Shown in pieces: positions 25,201 through 35,290 of a stretch of DNA of 64,000 nucleotides. Origin of the DNA: Asterias rubens (lineage: Eukaryota > Echinodermata > Asteroidea > Forcipulatida > Asteriidae); assembly GCF_902459465.1 (NCBI RefSeq), contig NC_047077.1:620001-684000 (forward strand), read 5' to 3'. The position numbers and the translations under genes were made by a program. Position 1 is the stretch's first letter, and each line of letters starts with the position of its first letter. The notes under the pieces were generated by a model. The model saw only the letters and a program-made list of their open reading frames with translations, searched no databases and was not told the origin of the DNA.

Positions 25201-27849
25201 TAGACTCCCAAGGGAGCCAAAATGGTTTTCAAGCAATGACATAAATGGCCAAGTGACCCGGGATAATAATGTTGGAGTGCCATGAGTGCCCAATACATGT
25301 AAGAAGCCGCTATTACTAATACAATTTTGTAGCTATAAAAAAGTGTACAAAATAAAAAGCATGTATACATGCAGGATTGTTAACACACAAACCCATACAC
25401 ACCCAAACACCTTTTAAATGTCAAGGGCTGAATTTCATAGAGCTGCTTAACGGCTGATTTCGCGCTTACTCATGTTACTGTGCGAGATTATTTTTCATGC
25501 TAACCATTCAAGCACACGAAATACACCTTCCAGTGCTTAGAGCACGTAAACTAATAATGTCACCATGCAAATCTAAGGTGAACATGGTAAATGCACAGGC
25601 TGGCCACCTAATTTTCTTGCTAATCCGTGAAATACGCTTACACCTAAGCAAAGCAAATTTTTCTGCTACAGTAAGCACACAAATTTGCTTAAGGTTAAGC
25701 AGCGCTATGAACTTGGGCCCTGGCAATACGCCTCTCTTAATATTCATGCATGATGTCATAATTCATACCCAAAATGAGGCCATAGGCACACGTCCGAAAA
25801 TACTTGCAGTGGCTGCACCTATGGCCTTGTTTTAGAATTGTGACGTACTCATGCATAAATATTAAGGGAGGGGTATAGAACCTTAGTAAACTTACGCATT
25901 GGACTGTTGGAAATTCTGCCAGCTGTGTTTGAGTTCTTCTTTCATTTGGTTCATGGGTGTAACGCCAAGCTTCCGTTTGATTTCTTTGGCATGGCCTTCC
26001 TTGGCTCGCAGCGTTTGCCTCAAGGTTAGGATGTCACTCTCAATCTGAAAACAAAAGAGTCAGAAATTAATAAAAATTTGGGGCGGAACAAAGAAACATT
26101 GACTAGTCGCATCCCTTTAAAGGCATGGACACTATTGGTATTACTCAAAATAATTGTTAGCACCTTACTTGGTAGCGAGTAATGGAGAGCTGTTGATAGT
26201 GTAAAACAGTTTGAGAAACAGCTCCCTCTGAAGTAACGTAGTTTGTAGAAAGAAGTAATTTCTCACTAAAATACTTGAATTTGATTTTGAGACCTGAGAA
26301 TTTGGTTTTGAGGTCTCGGAAACAAGCATCTGAAACTTGTGCAACGAGGGTGGTTTTCTTCCATTATTCTCTTGCAACTTCGATGACCAATTGAGCTCAA
26401 AGTTTCACAGGTTTGTTATTTTATGAATGTACAATGTACATGTACACCAAGTGAAAATACTAGTCTTTGACAATTGCCAGTAGTGTCCAGGGCTTTAACA
26501 GCTCTCCGTTGCTCGATCCCAAGAAGTTTTTATGCTAAATACATACTTTGAGTAAATACCGAATGTGTTTAGTGCCATCAAGGTTGTAAATTTTGAAAAT
26601 TTGCTAAAGAAACAGATTGTCACAGATTGTCGATAATTGTTATTTATTTTTGCTTTTCACCAATTGGCTTTGGGCCTTTATCTCGCGGCCACGACCCTGC
26701 CGGTTTTAAACGGCCGTTTAAGAACCTGCAGCCGTTTTCACGAAAGGCTAGTAATAATCCTATCTCGAGATAGGATGAGTAACCCGTCTTAACTTGGGAT
26801 GGTTTCAATGTGTCCTATGCCTTTCGATACGGAACTTAACTCATCCTAAGTCAAAAGATTAATCCTAAGTTAGGAAGAGTTTGTTGAAATCGACGGCTGT
26901 GGCCAGTCTTTTATTCCTGCATTTACTTGTTACCTCAGCCAGCTCAGCGCGGAGTCGTTCCCTCTCTTCTTCATCCTGTTCAACCTCTACCCCCGGGCTG
27001 GGTAAGTCGCTTGGTGTGCTGGCTGGTGTGTTATCATACAATGGCGTAGAGTCTGGCGAGGAAAGGGGCTCTTCTGTACAATGAAAAAAACAAAGAAGTT
27101 GTGACCGTGAGACATTAGCGCTTCATTTTATTTATCGATTCTGGTTGTGAAGACAAGGAAGGACGTTTTGGTTTTACATGGTTGTCAGTGGCAGGAAAAC
27201 CCCAGAGAATTGTTCAAGGGAAAACACTTGAGTCAAAAAGGGACTGAAAACCCAATCCACATAGTAACCCCAGATGATTCAAACCGGAGTTGAAAGATGA
27301 GAAAAGTGTTGTGTATATGTAATGCACACAAAAAAATCACTCCACTCATCGTCAAAAGAAGGGGGCTCGCCTAGTCTGTTCGGCAGCAAACTGCGACGCA
27401 GCACATTGTACATGTAATTGTAAACCATACTTCAAAAACGTAGGAAAAAAATACTGACCACTTTAATGCCCAACCAGGGGTGTGATAAAGTGCGCTATAA
27501 ATAAACCCAGAATAATTAATAATAATTATCTATATTTTCCACCTGGTTCAGAGTAACCACTGCCTTCATCTGGGATATAATCCTCGTCATCATCTGGTAC
27601 AATACTCAGATACGAATGGTAACTTGGAGCTCCCGCTAATGGCGACTTGTAATCCTCCGTCAACTCACAATCATCGCTCGATCCATACCCTTCCTCTACC
27701 GTGAAGAACTTCTGCACCGACTCGTCGATGTAACGTGGCTGCTCCTTCGATTCGGGCGGACCGCTGTTTGGTGATGAAGTTGTCTTGGACTTGCCATTCG
27801 CGGGCGAGTTCGCCGACTTTTTGTTGTTGTTGCGACGCATCAAGGTCAT
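19202..27849 (-). CDS. TPD52: Tumor protein D52 family protein, long isoform
   Basis: TPD52/D53/D54 proteins are small cytosolic coiled-coil adaptors linked to vesicle traffic and exocytosis that homo- and heterodimerise. Coding exons in transcript order: 27849-27543, 27073-26934, 26044-25896, 21040-20878, 19339-19202. Every junction has AG/GT and the joined frame gives 298 residues. The coiled coil starts at ERERLRAELAE and runs through LRQTLRAKEGHAKEIKRKLG; then come KSGLATAGQKTTSAFNTFG and NTFKSFEEKM, all family hallmarks; the C-terminus keeps the VGGKTQ..SFEEVL pattern of D52. The first exon has an acidic, low-complexity N-terminus including EDYKSP, like the EDYQSP of a vertebrate TPD52 isoform. 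The first in-frame ATG is at 27849; an upstream TTG and stop show the frame is closed further up. Longer than the usual 180-225 residues because of this exon. Which D52 paralogue it matches cannot be decided here. Three introns contain inverted-repeat elements close to splice sites. Confidence 0.92.
19490..19862 (+). repeat. Family A MITE, complete, in a TPD52-family intron
   Basis: TTAAAGACAGTGGACACTAT to AAGTGTCCACTGCCTTTAA, with the standard body including CAAACCTGTGAAAATTTGAG. Confidence 0.9.
20088..20430 (+). repeat. Family H element
   Basis: TCCCCTGTCTTTATCTGCAA and GGATAAAGAC hairpin on the left; further right TTTTGATTGGTCCGAGGTGA, GTGAAATGAATGTGAGGTCA and GAAGTGTGACGTCACATGTT, parallel to 7538-7945. 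Confidence 0.6.
20588..20830. repeat. Inverted-repeat element (AATTAGCTTCCCTGGGTCGACC ends)
   Basis: GGGTGCGTTCAATTAGCTTC on the left and GAAGCTAATCGAACCCACCC on the right, extended by CCTGGGTCGACC. About 240 bp, GC-rich, with TGACGTCA at 20734. It lies 48 bases from the TPD52-family exon at 20878. Confidence 0.8.
21080..21160 (-). repeat. tRNA-like pseudogene or SINE head
   Basis: On the minus strand: AATAGCTCGGTTGGTAGAGC, an A-box, then GGAGGTCGTTGGTTCAAATC, a B-box. The anticodon-loop position 33 is not T and the acceptor stem is poor, so a decayed tRNA-derived sequence rather than a working tRNA gene. It starts about 40 bases upstream of a TPD52-family exon. Confidence 0.5.
21168..21430 (+). 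repeat. tRNA-derived SINE, family S2
   Basis: Head with GCCCGAGTGGTTAAAGAGT, a leucine/serine-type tRNA start, and B-box GTGTGGGTTCGAGTCCTGG; tail with GACACTTG, AATACTTCTCTTCACCC and GCGCTACATATTTGGCAGCA. Fuller copies are at 24985-25320 and 30655-30990. Confidence 0.7.
22078..22313. repeat. Inverted-repeat element (GACCCTTCCCATGAAATATG ends)
   Basis: CCCTTCCCATGAAATATGTTAATT at left is the near-perfect complement of AATTAGCATATTTCATGGGAAGGG at right. About 235 bp, GC-rich centre with GTTGGCAAA and TTTGCCAAC inverted as well. Confidence 0.85.
22320..22548. repeat. Family F element
   Basis: Adjoins the previous element. Shares ACACAGCTAGCGCAGAAATT and AGAGAATGGTGATC with 15115-15322; ends AGCAATGAAATTGGGCCC. 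Confidence 0.6.
22915..23095 (+). repeat. S1 tRNA-derived SINE, single arm
   Basis: CTCTAGCTACCGGGCAACC, GTAGTCTAGTTGGTAAGACA (A-box) and GTCGTGGGTTCGAATCCC (B-box), then a shortened tail ending CACACATCGATGTATGGG and TTTAACATCT. Confidence 0.8.
23212..23432. repeat. Minisatellite, 43-bp unit, about five copies
   Basis: Almost identical units of GTGTAATTCCAAGCCTGTAG, AATTGTGTACCGGTATATTC and TCT; 43 bp between repeats. Since 43 is not a multiple of three and the unit lacks minus-strand stops, all three minus frames read through it. Confidence 0.95.
23615..23852 (+). repeat. Family A MITE with an insertion
   Basis: Left half from GTTAAAGACACTGGACACTA to ATATATGCATAAAA; then a foreign piece at about 23697-23760 (TTGAACACCCAGCAGGGTGG..GCGCATTACAAGTCTTATTA), the same as the LINE 3' tail at 36546-36600; then the right half ending TAGTGTCTACTGCCTTTAA. 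Confidence 0.75.
24551..24923 (+). repeat. Family A MITE, complete
   Basis: TTAAAGACAGTGGACACTAT to CAATAGTGTCCACTGCCTTT, in the long intron of the TPD52-family gene. Confidence 0.9.
24985..25320 (+). repeat. tRNA-derived SINE, family S2
   Basis: GTGGCCGAGCAGTTCAATGC head, GTGTGGGTTCGAATCTC B-box, GACACTTGACTGTAATTGCT, GGTAAATGGGTACCTTTGAG and TATTTGGCAGCACATGCTTT, ending near GGATAATAATGTTGGAGTGC. Confidence 0.75.
25424..25721. repeat. Inverted-repeat element, family F2
   Basis: GGGCTGAATTTCATAGAGCT on the left and AGCGCTATGAACTTGGGCCC on the right. Confidence 0.7.
25727..25877. repeat. Inverted-repeat element beside a splice donor
   Basis: ATACGCCTCTCTTAATATTC and its partner AATATTAAGGGAGGGGTATA, extended by ATGCATGATGTCA and GTACTCATGCAT, also GGCCATAGGC and CCTATGGCC. 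About 150 bp, ending about 18 bases from the splice donor that follows the TPD52-family exon 26044-25896. Confidence 0.8.
26117..26498 (-). repeat. Family A MITE, reverse copy
   Basis: Starts TTTAAAGGCATGGACACTAT and ends CAGTAGTGTCCAGGGCTTTA; the body reads as the complement of the other copies. Confidence 0.85.
26738..26900. repeat. Family B inverted-repeat element next to an exon
   Basis: TATCTCGAGATAGGATGAGT and TCCTAAGTTAGGAAGAG inside ends TTTTCACGAAAGG and TTTGTTGAAATCGACGG. It ends about 33 bases from the splice donor after the TPD52-family exon 27073-26934. Confidence 0.6.
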
Positions 27850-27879
27850 GATGGTTGCAGAATGTTGGATCTGCTTCAA

Positions 27880-28850
27880 AAATCTTTAGAATGACTCCCC
27901 TAAGATAGAGAGCTCAGTGGTTTTTACAGTTCACACAGTGCTGTTTTTCAATCTTTTTGTGATCAGACGTAAACTCTCATAAACACACAAATGTTTCACA
28001 CTGTTGATCTTGTAGTCAAATAAGACTTCCAAAGTAATGTATGATTCTATGCTTGTTTTACTGTTACCCTTGTTTACATTCAAAATGGTGAGGTTTTCAA
28101 AAGTTTCATACAGTTACGTGTAAACCACATCCAAACACAAAGCAAGAGCTTTTAACTTTCAAAAAAGCTGACCAGTGAAACAGTACGCAAAAATGAAGTT
28201 TACAATGTTGCACTTGTAGTGGTTTTTAAGAGATGTTAGAGTACGTGTACGTATTATCAACATCAAGCCCTAAGTACAGTCAATCCTCCAAGGTACAATG
28301 TATTATCCCTGAAAACTCTGCATTATACTGTACCGGTATATAAAGTTCAAACTTGACTTCTTGTCATACAAGATTCCAATTCAGAAAGGATCTCCGAATG
28401 ATGTGATATCCTCTAGCAATGATGGAGCAAGCTCCAGAAATGAGTCCAGTCAATAAATTCCGTTTACAGTACGAGTCTGAAACTACCAACAGGTCTGCAT
28501 TCCTAAGTTCCTGTACAACGGGTGTGTGTACTTGCACCACCACAAAGATACCTCATCAATGTATGGAATGGAATCCAGCAAGTTTATTAGAGCACAACAA
28601 ATTGTTTGTTGGAATGGTTTTGTTATGAGGTTTTATTGTGTGAGTCGGAACACAACTCGAGCAGTACACCCTGGTACATGTATCAAGGACTTGACTTCAA
28701 AAACTTCCAGGAATGAATTTGCATTATATAACAGCGGGCGCTATTTGAACTGGGTATAATGCACATACAATGCTTTTTAATCGCTTGTACAAGGCATTGC
28801 GATAAGCTGCCCACAGACAGGGGGTACTACAGTATGTACTTATGGGGGTG
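27880..28850. other. 5' flank of the long-isoform first exon
   Basis: AT-rich and free of recognised repeats. It probably holds the 5' UTR and promoter of the long TPD52-family isoform, but no firm TATA or initiator can be assigned. Confidence 0.3.
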
Positions 28851-29044
28851 TGTTAATTCTTCCAACTGAAGGACACTTCAACAAACTAGGAGTGAACTTT
28901 GATCAAGAAAAGGACTTTGCCACTAGCAGTGTGTGCATGTCCTATTGGAGTGTTCGGCTCAAGTTGAATGTACACAATAAAGTGTTTACAAATGTTTTGT
29001 TTGATGCACACATGTCATGGCTGTTGCAAATAATGTACTCCTCA

Positions 29045-29315
29045 CATCTGTGGTTGTTGGCACCCAACTGCTGTTTCATTTTCACATCAAATGAGGCTCT
29101 GAACTTGAAGAGTAGATGAAATAGCCGTTGATAAAGCAGGGATGCCAGTGTCCAACTGGTTGTACGATCAGTAACAATGTACACGCTCAAGTTGTTGCGC
29201 ACCCAACTGCCGTTTCATTCTCAAACTTCACATCTAATGAGGCTCTGAACTTGAGTTATGAAACAGCCGTTGATACAGCAGGCAGTCAGTGTACACGTTC
29301 AATCATACGCCCAAG
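29045..29315. repeat. Direct duplication of about 130 bp
   Basis: CACCCAACTGCTGTTTCATT..AATGAGGCTCTGAACTTGA..ATAGCCGTTGATAAAGCAGG is followed by CACCCAACTGCCGTTTCATT..AATGAGGCTCTGAACTTGA..ACAGCCGTTGATACAGCAGG. Lies between the two alternative TPD52-family first exons. Confidence 0.8.
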
Positions 29316-30334
29316 AATTGTATGGAGGATCCAATTACTCCGCTAATGTTTTTATTTCACTTCCACGATCTCCAAGAGTGGAGTCCCAGTTGAGCTGTCA
29401 ATGTGTTTTTTCCCTTCGTTGAAAACTGACGTCCAGGTTGCCGGAAAGCAATCAAACATGATCAATCCAATTGTGATGGTTTCTAATTAGCTTAAGTGGT
29501 TTCATGTTAAGACTTCATGCTAGCATATTTGTATTACACTGTACCGCAGTTAAGTTTGTACGCACATAACTTCATGCTACATTTGTGTTTATAATTTTGG
29601 AGACTATACACTCAATACGCACAGTTATGTGTAACTAAACCTCGAAACGCATCAGATTTAGACGAGACAAATCTTTGAATTTCTGGCACGACTGTTCAGA
29701 CAATCACATCCACGCTACAAACTGAGTTGAATCAGTTTCTGCCACATCACCAGCCATATTGCCAATTCATGAATCTGAGTTGGCCATCCAATTTAAAGAT
29801 TTTGTTTTGTTCAAAATGTATTTTAACGGGCCTAACAACAGTACTTAGTTTTTGTTGGGAATATTTTGTTTCCACGCGCATAATACAGACATTCATTACT
29901 TTTGTGACTGAACAGATAAAAAGTGAAAAACAATAGCAAGCTACATTGTTTACTTCAATCTCTTCCAAACACTGAACAGAGTAACAATGTTCCATGTCGA
30001 GTTTGGCTTAATGTAGCATTAGACCATTTGAAACAAAGTACCTTGGACATTTGGAAAAAATAACCACAGACTGATCTTGTTTAATCCCACGTACGAAAGA
30101 ACTTATTTTTTTAATTTGACAAGCCACAGCTCTTCCCACTAAAATCAATAGACATTAATATATTCTATTCAGAATCCTAGCCTATTGTTTAATAGCCAGC
30201 CCCCATTCAACCTCCAATACATGTGTTGCTAATATTTTTTCAATCAATAAAGTGTAATGATTAACACTGTGAGACTAACGACTGAAGTGTTAAGTATAGG
30301 AGAACTCTAGGGTCATGGCCGCCGTCTGGTCGTG

Positions 30335-30620
30335 GGGATTCAGGTGTTTGGTAAACAATGCAGGTCTGATACTTCACGGAGGCAAAGAATGCGATTGCCT
30401 CCATGCCCCTTGGTCATTACCTTGGTGCCCTTAAAATGCTCCGGTAGAAATTTACAGTGTTTGATAAACAATGCAGGCCTGATGCTTCACACGGAAGCAA
30501 AAAATGCGATCGCCTCCATGCCCCTTGTTGCCCTTGAAATGCTCCAACAGAAATTCACAACTTCATCATAGGGTGCCCTTACCAAGGAGAAAATGCCTTG
30601 GTGCCCTTGCCCTATCAAAA
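30335..30620. repeat. Direct duplication, dispersed repeat J
   Basis: Two copies about 115 bp apart of AACAATGCAGG.CTGATRCTTCAC and GCCTCCATGCCCCTT. The complementary copy is at 49615-49795 (GGAGGCAAC, AAGTATCAGGCCTGGTT). Confidence 0.75.
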
Positions 30621-30654
30621 ACGAAGCATACAAGCCTGCAACGCCAAAGTGGGG

Positions 30655-30990
30655 TGTAGTGGCTGAGCGGATTAGAACACAGAGCTCAGGCACCAGTGTT
30701 TCTCGTCAGCAGAGTGTGGGTTCGAGTCCCGGTCGTGTCACTTGCGTCCCTGAGCAAGACGCTTGACTATAATTGCTTCTCTCCACCCACGGGTAAATGG
30801 GTACCTGTGAGGGCAGAGATGGTTCTTGTGATTGATTTAGCAGAGTAGTACATGTGTTGCACAGGCTGTATACTCCCTAGGGAGCTGAGATGGTTTAAGG
30901 AATGAACAGGCGCAGTGACCAGGGTATTAATGTTGGAAGCGCTTTGAGTATGCACTTCGGGTGTGAAAAACCCTATAAAAACCACATTTA
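30655..30990 (+). repeat. tRNA-derived SINE, family S2, longest copy
   Basis: GTAGTGGCTGAGCGGATTAG head, GAGTGTGGGTTCGAGTCCCG B-box, then CAAGACGCTTGACTATAATT, GGTAAATGGGTACCTGTGAG and GCTTTGAGTATGCACTTCGG to a TATAAAAACCAC end. Confidence 0.8.
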
Positions 30991-31953
30991 ACACACATCG
31001 GTGTATAAAATATACATGTACATGGGTAAAAACCCAAACAAATCAGTTTTTATTGTCATTCATTTTGGGAGTAGTTACCAAACGTATGTATAGACCTTCC
31101 CTTTAGGCTAAAGGTCATGTACAGTCATGTACAAATTGTTTTTTTTGTCAACGTAGTGAAGAGAATGATACCATGTAAGTCACCTGAGAAAGTTTCAGCA
31201 GACAACAGTCAACTTGTTGACAATGTCAACGTTTAGTCCTTTCTCTATGGTTTAGCGAGGTGACAGTGGAGAGTGGGTACCAACCGCATAGCAGACCACA
31301 GTATTCATTAACGAACACCAACCCTCAGTAATCTGGAAATGACTCAGAATGCATTATGACTCATTTCTCAGATTCATTTCAAATGTTTTATTAATTTCTA
31401 ATCAGCCATGTCAACAGGGTTACAATTATTTGAGTAAAATGACCAATAGTCTCCAGTGCCTTTAACTCGGACGGGTTTTCTCAACAAGAGGGGACAAAAC
31501 AATTTCACAGGATGGTACAACAATTTCACAGGATGGTACAACAAAGTTTTGGATAAAAATTACAACATTTTTCTTCAGGGTACATGTATTACCGAAGTAC
31601 TTGACCTACACTTGCGTCCAGTACTCATTTGGGTTTATTTTTAAGTCAGCAGGGAATAATTTCATCCCACAATTTAAATTTCCATAGCGAAATATTTCAG
31701 CTTAACAGATTTTGTGCACACTGGTTGCTAACATTGAGTAGCAAATGATGATTTTTGATTAGCAACTGACACATTTTGCGTAGCATTTTGCTCTGAGCTA
31801 TTCATTATACAAGGGAAATCGTTCACTGACACGTACACAGAAAGTTTCAGCAGAGTACAGTCCCACTTGTTGAGAAAACAGCAAAAAATACAGTACATAT
31901 GTATTAGTGTACTTTCTTCAAAGACAACATCAAACATGTCAAACCCATCCGAG

Positions 31954-32130
31954 TTAAAGGCACTGGACACTATTGGTAATTACTCAAATAATTGTTTCAA
32001 CATAAAAACTTACTAGACTGACAAGCAATGGAGAGCTGTTGATTATGTAAAACATTGTGGGAAACAGCTCCCTCTCGGGTAATGTAATTTGGGGGAACAA
32101 GGTTATTTCTCACTCAAATATTCAAAGACT
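31954..32130 (-). repeat. Family A MITE, truncated reverse copy
   Basis: GTTAAAGGCACTGGACACTA, GGAGAGCTGTTGATTATGTA and AACAGCTCCCTCTCGGGTAA; the other half is absent. A 35-bp end fragment of the same family is at 31429-31465. Confidence 0.75.
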
Positions 32131-32383
32131 TCAAGGCCTTTAAAGTGGTGTACTTTGTGCGTCCTGATTACAAGTCTAAATAATAATGGCTGTGAAAACT
32201 CAGAGTTCTATAATACATGTAGTATACAAAAATGACAATTATGTTTTCTTGGATGAGGTCATTCCCAGTAATGACCTACATGATACCTTCAAACAGAAAT
32301 GCATTAATAGCATGTTTGCCATGTGAACAGCACTACATTTGTACATCCAATGGCATGAAACCATTTAGCAATGGTTTACTTAC

Positions 32384-32444
32384 CAACCAGTGCATCGTAC
32401 AGACAGCTTTCTGGTGGATCAGATTCCATAAGTACTAGCGCCAT
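32384..32444 (-). CDS. TPD52: Alternative first coding exon of the TPD52-family gene (short isoform)
   Basis: On the minus strand an ATG in the context AAGATGGCG at 32444 opens 20 codons plus one base (MALVLMESDPPESCLYDALV) and stops at a strong GTAAGT donor. It ends in the same phase as the long isoform's first exon, so it can splice in frame to the exon at 27073-26934. The predicted product is 216 residues, the normal length for the D52 family. Mammalian TPD52 is also known to use alternative first exons. No transcript evidence is available; the call rests on the start, donor, phase and position upstream on the same strand. Confidence 0.66.
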
Positions 32445-33513
32445 CTTCCATTCCAACCCCAACGTCAACAAATGGTAATCAACAGACGAGAGAAATCAAT
32501 TCCCTGTCTCTAGAGTCTATAGAGAGTTCAAATCTGACTCAGAGTCAATGATGCAACCTCCAGTCCGTAGTACGGTCATTGAAAACTCATCTCAAAGAAA
32601 CACGAATGTCATCCTTAGGAAATGTGTAGCATCGTGATCTTTCCAATAGTCAATTATCCACGGAAATAGCAATGGTGAAGTACTGTATGCATGTCAAATT
32701 GGGACTGTGTGCCTCACACACTGCCAAGATACATACAGCATGGTGTTTGCCCAAACGATAGTGAACACGAACATTTCCTCGGGAAATGAAAATGATGCCA
32801 ATATCACGGGTGCTACGTACATTAATTATTCAAAGCGAGTGGTGACAAAATGGCCTACTCTCTACTACAGTCGAGTCGGACTGGTTTACACTGTACTATG
32901 TTTCTGAGACTGTGGGCATGGCACTAACACAATATGGGTGATGTCTAACTGTACAATGTGGGCAGTTTCCCCAATAGGAAGATGCACTTCCTCTCTACAT
33001 CATCGCATGTTTAATCCTTGAAATATTGTAGTGGTCACGTAGTGTCATGTTAGGAACACAGGGCAGGCTCAATAACGTATGCATTGAACTCAGTGTGCAG
33101 GCTCGGTATACACCTGATACACAGTGGTGCACGTACTCCACACATACATTGCACATGTACACAGTCTAGTCTCTGACAGTATACAATGTACGTAGTCTAG
33201 AACAATGTCTTGAGTACAACATACACATCATGTATGAAGATTTGCAGTATACTGGAACCACCATCTGGAGAGCCCATCCCAGATTGACATTACATACATG
33301 CGTTTATTCGATGTTCCAAATAGTGTATTAGAAAGAGTAATATGGTCAAAATTATTGTATAAAAGAGATTAAAAGGTAAAAATATAAACAAAATGCAACA
33401 TCTAGGTCCGGGGAGAAGCACAGCTTTTGTCCCCCAGTCTATGAACAGAAAGACTTGTAAACAAAAAACAGACAGATATTAAAAATACAGAACAAAACTA
33501 ACAGTAACAGGTG

Positions 33514-33669
33514 TAAAGGCCGAGTTATAGTCGGTCGCGCGATGGTCGGGCGTCGGAAATCTAGACGCGCGATCATAAAAAGACCAGTTTTTAGGCTTCA
33601 GTCTTAGGATTGCGTGCAAGATTTCCGTCGCGTGACCATCGCGCAACCCACTATAAACCGGCCTTTAGA
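33514..33669. repeat. Inverted-repeat element (GGCCGAGTTATAGTCGGTCGCGCGATGGTC ends)
   Basis: TAAAGGCCGAGTTATAGTCG on the left and CACTATAAACCGGCCTTTAG on the right; inner arms GGTCGCGCGATGGTC and GACCATCGCGCAACC. About 150 bp and CpG-rich. Confidence 0.85.
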
Positions 33670-34159
33670 CAGAAAACAAAGCCGTTACTATTTCTGCATA
33701 CAAAAATTACATCATCAGTATCTTAGTATTCATTTAGAAACATATGGTACTTATTTTTGTTTCTACAGGGACATTATAATAATACCCAATAGCCCAATTA
33801 CCGCTCCAGATTTTCGGCACTTGTCTCAAAAATTCTACCACCTTTCAAAATTAATTTTTCACAGGTGGTTGTCAAGCAGGTGCCAACTAACATTTACACT
33901 GCTATAGGCTTAATTGGTTTTGGCCATTACTTAATTGTAAAAGCTGCTTGCATTGAGTTAATGAGTAATTTGTTTCTCTAACTTGGGGGGCATTTTGTTT
34001 TGTAATCGAGAAAGGAAGAAAAGGTGATAGAGACACCGTTTAAACTAGATCAAGAAAGGTGTTCCTGGTTAGATTGGCTGCAAAGCACCTTGTAATTAAC
34101 CATAATTACCAATGAGTGCTTATACAATGTAGGTGCTACATGTACATGTATTCAAAGAA

Positions 34160-34730
34160 AATTCAATTCAATTCAATTCAAAATTGGTTTATTTTCATAT
34201 AAAAATACAAGACCAAATAAAAAGTCATAGACTAATGGCATTTGGTCAAAAATAGATGTACAAGTTTACATGATAAAACAACAATATCAAAAATATTACT
34301 AGAGAAAAACAGACAGGAATTGGGAAAACAGCCATAGACAGGGGGGGGGGGATGATTTGTGGACACAAAATAGAAACAAAACAAAAGGGAGTTTAAAACA
34401 AAACAGCAACATTTTGTAGGCAAGGGAGATTTGGACACAACAGGAGCACAAAAGAAATAAAATGGAGCTGTTATCATTAACTGATTGAGTTAAGCATCTG
34501 GAGCATATGAGGGGAATGGCGAGTTTTTGTATCTTTGAGTTTTTATCTGAAGGTGTTCTAGTTGCCTGGTGTTTCTTAAAGTATGCTCTGACAAATAATT
34601 AGATTTACGTTCTGGGGGGAGACTGAGGAGGCGATGATTATCAGAAGTGAACAGAGATTTGGAAAATTTAATGCCTAGGTGTTTACGCCTTTCATTCAAT
34701 GATTCAAGTCTAACAAAATTCAATTCGGAT
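34160..34730 (-). mobile_element. 5'-truncated non-LTR retrotransposon (LINE), 3' end
   Basis: On the minus strand a frame from about 34723 to the stop at 34490 reads LESLNERRKHLGIKFSKSLF, then LLSLPPERK and QRYKNSPFPSYAPDA. This is the typical end of CR1/L2-type reverse transcriptase ORFs (the RR.xL..KF and RY..SP.P blocks). It is followed by a ~330-bp 3' UTR ending in ATTGAATTGAATTGAATT-type short repeats (34167-34190 in complement), the usual LINE tail. Confidence 0.75.
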
Positions 34731-34869
34731 AAGCAATATTACGAAAAGCCCTTTAAAAGAAAATACTTCAAAACAGTTCACATACATTTGTTTGTGTATT
34801 ACCTAGCAGGAATAAAACTGAGCGCTTTGAGATGCCCATCCGGTGTGGTACAGTGCAACAATAATTTTA

Positions 34870-35290
34870 GTAATTTTTGTTACAACACGGTTGTACATGT
34901 ACACCAATGTGTGTTAGCACTGTATGCTCAGTACTTTCCTGAGTGCTGTGAAAAAATCACAGGCATATTATTTGAGTGGGATTCAAACTCCGACCTTTGC
35001 AATTCTAGAGCAGTGTCTTACGAACTAAACCACAGAGATTACCCGGTAGCTACATAAATCATAGCGGTACCCGCTGCTACATGTAAATATGTAGGATTCG
35101 AACTGACTCTACGCTACCGCCGGGCAACCTCGGTGGTCTTGTTGGTGAGACACTGTTCTAGATTTGCAAAGATCATGAGTTCGAATCCCACCTGAGTGAT
35201 GTATGCCTACTCTTTTTTTCCACAGGACTCAGGAAAGTCCCGAGTATACAGTGATAACAGTAACACCATTGGTGTAAGGGTTAAAACCAA
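34870..35290. repeat. S1 tRNA-like SINEs, head-to-head inverted pair
   Basis: Minus-strand copy 34870-35055 (tail ACACCAATGTGTGTTAGCAC first, then complement B-box GGGATTCAAACTCCGACC). A spacer of ~40 bp follows, then a plus-strand copy 35095-35280 (CTACCGCCGGGCAACC, GGTCTTGTTGGTGAGACAC, AGTTCGAATCCCACC, tail). tRNA heads face inward, tails outward. Confidence 0.8.

Noticed and set aside
27849..27879. Start of the TPD52-family long isoform at 27879
   Set aside because: That codon is TTG; the first in-frame ATG is at 27849.
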